From assembly GCF_954871325.1 (NCBI RefSeq), contig NC_088775.1, forward strand, positions 46,043,561 through 46,107,560: a DNA stretch of 64,000 nt, written 5' to 3'. The DNA comes from Gordionus sp. m RMFG-2023. Lineage: Eukaryota; Nematomorpha; Gordioida; Chordodea; Parachordodidae. Position numbers and translations under genes: made by a program. The notes under the pieces were generated by a model. It was not told the origin of the DNA. It did no database searches and worked only from the letters and a program-made list of their open reading frames with translations. Positions 59,793-64,000 of this stretch are shown here, piece by piece (positions within the stretch are counted from its first letter, which is position 1; each line of letters opens with the position of its first letter).

Positions 59793-61370
59793 CAGGCGCG
59801 TAACCAATGGGGGGGAAAGGGGGAAATTTCCCCCCCCCATCGCAAATTTGACTATTTTCATAAATATCATTTTAAGCTAATAAAAATTTTACCCCCACCC
59901 CCCAGACCCCCCCCCCCCCTTACCCACACAAATCAAAATTTTACAAATATTTGAATATTAATTTTCCAACATATTATTCAAAAATATTAATAAAATGTAA
60001 AAATATTTAGTCAAAGAGATTGAAATCAAACGATAATTTATAAATAAGGCTGAGCATGAAAAAAAGTAATGTGTCGTTAGCAGCGATATCATTATTGAAT
60101 TCAATTGATCAATCAGAGTTTATCATTGCTGCTAGTTGCATCAATAAATTATTTTTAGCTCACTACTTTGTAGAAATTTACAAAAACCAAATTTAGATTT
60201 GGTTCAAGTTATTGATTTGGCGGAAAATATACATGAACAGGTAGATACAATAAGAATGAATGTAGATAAATATTTTCATAATATTTATCTAGACGTTGAA
60301 TCGAAGGCTAAATTTTATGATATAATACTAATTAAACCTCGTCTAGCACCTAGGCCATTTTTGAGATGAAAATAAATATTGGCTCAACTGAAGAATATTC
60401 TAAAATATCCATTTTCATCCCATTCTTAGATACTATTTTATAGCAAATAAAAGTACGGGTTTTAGATAAAAAACAAGTCTTTAGCAATCTTCAAGTTTTA
60501 TTACCCAAAGATCCTTCTTCATTTTCTAATGCCACTATTGGTAAAATTAAATATTTAGAAAAATTTTATTCCTATGAGATTGATACTGAAATAAATTTAA
60601 TCAGTGAATTCGAATTGTGGTATAAATATTTATACGTTTAGCTATTTTACCTGAGTATGCTATTGATGCGCTCAATCGGTGTAAAGAAACCTTGGCTCAA
60701 TTTCCTAATATTTCGAAGTTGTTTTATATTCTTGCATGTTTGCCTATTACAACATGTACGAATGAAAGGACTTTTTCCAACTTGAGAAGGTTGAAAACAT
60801 ATTTACGAAGTACTGAATCTCGGCTAAATGGGTTAGCTCTGTTAAATATACACAGAGATTTGGTTCCAAAGACAAACGAAATAATTAAAAATCTTGTATT
60901 TGATAAGAAGTTAAAAAAAACTTGTTAATTTAATTATTTTCTAGTCAATATTTTAAACTACTATTAGTATTTTCAATAAAAAAAATTATATTCTACTTAT
61001 ATTGTATGAGAATTTAAGCTGAGGCTAGTTTTTAAAGCAAATTTTATAAAAAAAATGACATTACACTTTATTTCAACTTTACATATAAATAAACCTTTAC
61101 ATTTAAAAAAACTTTATTAAATATAATATACCTAACTTGAAATAATAGAAAAGAGGCATGTAATATCCTATCCATAAGCACGAATTAGTAAATAATAGTT
61201 AAAAATAGAAATATAATTATTATTAAATTATTCATAATTTAATAGAATAGCTTAATAAGACCCGGCCGAAGGCCGGGGAAAGCTGGCCGAAGGCCAGGTA
61301 AAAGGGGTTTGGGGGCGAAGCCCCCAAAAAAATTTTCCCCCCCTATAAGAAAATCCTGGATACGCCACTG
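59793..61370 (+). mobile_element. ZMYM1-like hAT (1.6 kb), internally deleted, nested in the 57,387 element
   Basis: Ends CAGGCGCGTAACC and GGATACGCCACTG are inverted and flanked by a perfect ACTTAAGA. As in the 5,623-8,381 element, runs of G/C lie just inside the tips (59,810-59,840 and 61,330-61,343). The right subterminal region has GGCCGAAGGCCGG-type palindromes (61,262-61,300). It carries only the C-terminal half of a related transposase in the opposite orientation to the host element's gene. Confidence 0.9.
60120..60928 (+). pseudogene. C-terminal half of a ZMYM1-like hAT transposase
   Basis: PNLDLVQVIDLAENIHEQVD, YLDVESKAKFYD and KPRLAP (60,190-60,360), then STEEYSKISIFIPFLDTIL and KIKYLEKFYSYEIDTEIN (60,390-60,600), and a clean dimerisation domain LACLPITTCTNERTFSNLRR, LKTYLRSTESRLNGLALLNI (60,730-60,850). 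It aligns along its length with the copy at 7,150-7,850, so the two elements are the same subfamily. Zinc finger, DUF4371 and the first catalytic residues are absent. A few stops and frame changes are present. Confidence 0.8.
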
Positions 61371-61378
61371 ACTTAAGA
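61371..61378. repeat. 8-bp target-site duplication ACTTAAGA (right)
   Basis: Exact copy of 59,785-59,792. Confidence 0.9.
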
Positions 61379-62927
61379 TATCAAAAAATCTTATTCCAGA
61401 AGAGTTTGTAACTTTTGTAAGTGCGAAAATCCTTTCTGTTATTTTGCCATTATATATGTATCGTAGACTGGTTGTCTGAACATAAACGCTAATGTCTTGA
61501 TTACTATCCATTTGCAAACTAAACCGTTTGTTACCAATCTCCTTTTTTTATTAAATTCCTGATTTGATCAAGAACAACATCAATAACTTTGTTAACAGTT
61601 GTTTTGACAACAAGGTTATGAGAGAATCTTTTCCCTTCGATTTTAATTTGCCAGAGAGTTTAAGCTTTTCTTTTCTACGTTTGCTCTTTAAAATAGCCTT
61701 CTTGAAATGATGTCTGAGTATTTGATTACTCTTTGATATAATACAAATCATTTCTAGGAAATTCCCATGATTCAAAATTTAATTTGAAAAGAATGATAAA
61801 CATAGGATGGAAAATCCTATGAGGTTGGGAAATAGGGATTTCAGGATTTCTATCTGCAATATTTGTCGAGGGAAGTAGCTAAGATTGATCCTTTGTAGGG
61901 TAAGTTTTGTTTGCTTAGAAACTTTATTATCTCGAATATTTGTTTTATTATGTGGACATTGTTATAATTTGTCGATTTTTTTCATTTAATATTTTAACAA
62001 TAATTGAAATATCAAATGACTTGTTTTTTGATGCTCTGAAGTAGGCCTCGGCACTAATATGTACTCTTGAATTTTCATGTATTTTAATTATTGAATGCAT
62101 ATGTCGAAAATTTGTTGAGCCTGTTGTGAAAGTATTTTCGCATACTGCAAATGCCAGGCAACTTGAGCACACATCTTTGGCTTTATTGCATATTAGTTTT
62201 ATTGTAATACATTTTAGTATTTTTTCATTCATTACCATTCGATAATATAATTTATCATATTTACTATTTATTGATTGTATAGAATGTTTCATTAAAAATG
62301 TAAGTTTTTGAGATATAGTAGCTGTTACGTGTATCTGTATGCATATCCAATTCTTAAGGGGATACTGTAGGATAACATAAATCGATTTGTGGCATATCTG
62401 GGAAGGTGCTCTTTAGAAGAATAGATGATGAAATTGATACAGATGAATGTGACGTTAATATTCTTATACGTGGTGGAATTGTTTACGATATCAATGATCC
62501 ACTTGTGAATATCTGAAGGCATTATTGATGTAGTTGCCTCTGGCAAGTGTTAGAACAATATAGATGGAATTTTTGCAATTGTAGATTATGTATTTTCAGG
62601 GTATGTAAATGATTTATCTGCTATAATGGTAGATAATATAGTTTTAGGTGGGTGTGGCAATGATTGAACTGATGCAATAATAAATGAAGATGTTGCAGAC
62701 AATGTAGTTGTTTCAGGTAGATGTGAATAGGAGGCAGTTGTTGATATTCCTAAAAAAAATAGTTCTTTTACATGAAGTAATAGTATTAGATTTGGTTTTG
62801 ATTTATCAAAGAAAGATAATTTAAGTTATTTTGCATCAGCACCAGCTACTTTGAGACCAGCAGCATTTTTTTCTCTTAATTTTAAGCTCCACCTTTAAAT
62901 TTTCTTTTGGCATTTCTATTCATGATA
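61375..62927 (-). pseudogene. ZMYM-type hAT transposase, N-terminal half (outer element)
   Basis: Minus strand from about 62,927: a basic start (NRNAKRKFKGGA) with LREKNAAGLKVAGADA and FFDKSKPNL; then the TTF-type zinc finger region CSSCLAFAVCENTFTTGSTN, FRHMHSIIKIHENSRVHISA (about 62,180-62,050; C-x2-C and H-E-x-S-x2-H residues visible), then GNFLEMICIISKSNQILRHH (61,770-61,710; DUF4371), and QDISVYVQTTSLRYIYNGKI with FALTKVTNSSGIRFFDILS (61,500-61,385), corresponding to the first part of the RNase H-like core. At this point the inner hAT begins. The gene continues at 59,785 on the far side with DGAANIRGEFVRLQALIRQE (about 59,738-59,680). Several stops and frame changes break it. Confidence 0.72.
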
Positions 62928-63900
62928 TTTAAAAATATCTCAATTTAACTAAAAATAATAATTGTGTGCACTACTCATGATAAATATAAACATGATAAGT
63001 GTAAAATTAAATTTAATATAATTTTTTTAAAGAATTATATCATAAAGCAACCAATTTTAGGTTATCCTTTCTTATGATGTTACATAAAACATTTTCTATT
63101 ATTAATTTATAACTTAAGGCTAATAAAAATATCTCAAGATGTCAACTGGAAATCCAAATAAAATTCATATTTCATATAAAATTACTTACTTTTATAAAAA
63201 TCTGATGAACCAGCCATTAATAATAAAAAAAACATTATTATGTATGGGTTATGAAGTATAAATAAGTTGTTTACTAACTTTTTACACACATTATAATTCA
63301 ATGATCATATAAATAAGTGTAAAAATAGATATATAAAGTTGTTTATAATATTTGGTTTGTACAATAAATTTTACTGAAAATTTTTGCATATAAGTATAAA
63401 TTGTAGAATTTTAGGTAAGATTTTAAAAATCTGTGTTCGTTGAGCTTAGTTAGTAATAAAATAACATCAGTTATATTAAAAATAAACAATAGAAAATCAA
63501 ATTGATCAAAAATTTCTTTTATTAAAATTATAATACCTGGGTTTTATTTAATTTCAATGAATTAAGAACAGGAAATACAATCACAAATGTTGGCTATATT
63601 ATTTCTACAATAAATCAATGTATAAAAATTTAATATAATAAATTAATCAAAACATATCTTTCACTTTACTCAAATTCAAACTGAAGCGTTTCCACTTCAT
63701 TTGAAAAAAAAACAAAGAAAGGCAGGTAGTAATGATGTATAGCGTCAAGCGAAGTTATTGATATTTTATGCATTAAAATATAGTAAACATGATAATTCTC
63801 AAGGAATGTGATATTCAAATAATAGAGATATTATTAAAATAAATAAATGCTAAGAAAAAATAATGTGAACATGATATATTATTTTTTTCTAATCGGCCTC
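62928..63900. other. Non-coding right part of the 57,387 hAT element
   Basis: About 1 kb of A/T-rich sequence between the presumed transposase start and the right subterminal region; it would contain the element's promoter. No gene or repeat seen. Confidence 0.45.
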
Positions 63901-64000
63901 TTTTTTGATATTTTCCTCTGATCGGCCTCAAAAACGACATTTTCTCACGGCCTCGTGCGCAAAAATGCCCACCTGGTCTTATGGCCAGTCTGCTCCTGTA

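Larger units (their letters stand above)
57387..63998 (-). mobile_element. ZMYM-type hAT transposon (6.6 kb) hosting a second hAT
   Basis: The left end CAGGGCGGACTGTCAATG and the right end (reading inward on the minus strand) CAGGAGCAGACTGGCCATAA are inverted, and both subterminal regions continue with GCCTCGTG(A/C)GCA and GGCCTCA. The left flank is TATGAAAC (57,379-57,386); after the right end only TA remains before the window stops, which agrees with the first two bases of that octamer. The transposase reads on the minus strand from about 62,927. At 59,793-61,370 another hAT interrupts it within the coding region. Between 57,520 and 59,700 the remaining 3' part of the gene is not recognisable; instead there are degenerate repeats of CCCAAGCCCAGC-like sequence (57,960-58,460). 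Confidence 0.8.

Overview
The window is about three-quarters A+T and eukaryotic. It looks like a transposon graveyard with very little host coding sequence. Recognisable families are hAT (several subfamilies), Helitron, piggyBac, an ISXO2/Merlin-like DDE fragment, a non-LTR (LINE) fragment and two Ty3/gypsy-type LTR elements. Large satellite and fold-back structures fill much of the rest. GT-AG introns are very short (37-46 bp in several places). The mix suggests an opisthokont with a compact-intron, AT-rich genome (an invertebrate or an early-diverging fungus), but I cannot assign a taxon. The one host gene I can name is a 72-codon signal peptidase complex subunit 1 (SPC12/SPCS1) gene at 55,469-55,809.

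Layout. 1-3,060: satellite with a head-to-head switch and an 899-bp higher-order period. 3,160-4,200: short tandem repeats. 4,393-4,490: DDE fragment. 5,623-8,381: ZMYM1-like hAT with a perfect 8-bp TSD. 8,510-9,160: LINE 3' fragment. 9,200-13,580: mostly featureless. 13,590-18,185: Helitron split by fold-back copy 1 (14,707-17,655). 18,831-32,045: a 13.2-kb hAT with TSD CTAAATAG and 3.3-4.1-kb inverted arms full of satellites; its BED-finger transposase has a large intron that houses fold-back copy 2 (24,356-26,364). 32,585-34,899: fold-back copy 3. 35,160-36,060: decayed Lys/Glu-rich repeats. 38,500-39,465: piggyBac remnant. 40,880-41,470: 288-bp duplication. 41,565-41,880: Helitron helicase fragment. 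43,930-48,134: gypsy element A, with gypsy element B (48,135-55,166) inserted at the end of A's putative 3' LTR. 55,469-56,355: SPC12 and a convergent small candidate gene. 56,926-56,995: tRNA-like sequence. 57,387 to 63,998: a minus-strand ZMYM-type hAT interrupted by another hAT (59,793-61,370).

The most unusual object is the 13.2-kb hAT. It is the only element here that is both bounded by a perfect TSD and built as a giant palindrome. The palindrome carries arrays of a ~119-bp unit with a perfect TGACAATTGTCA palindrome, and its left arm holds an inverted copy of the transposase 3' end. The second theme is nesting: hAT in hAT, fold-back in Helitron, fold-back in a hAT intron, and LTR element in LTR element. 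Homologies were read by eye from translated motifs; no database search was possible.
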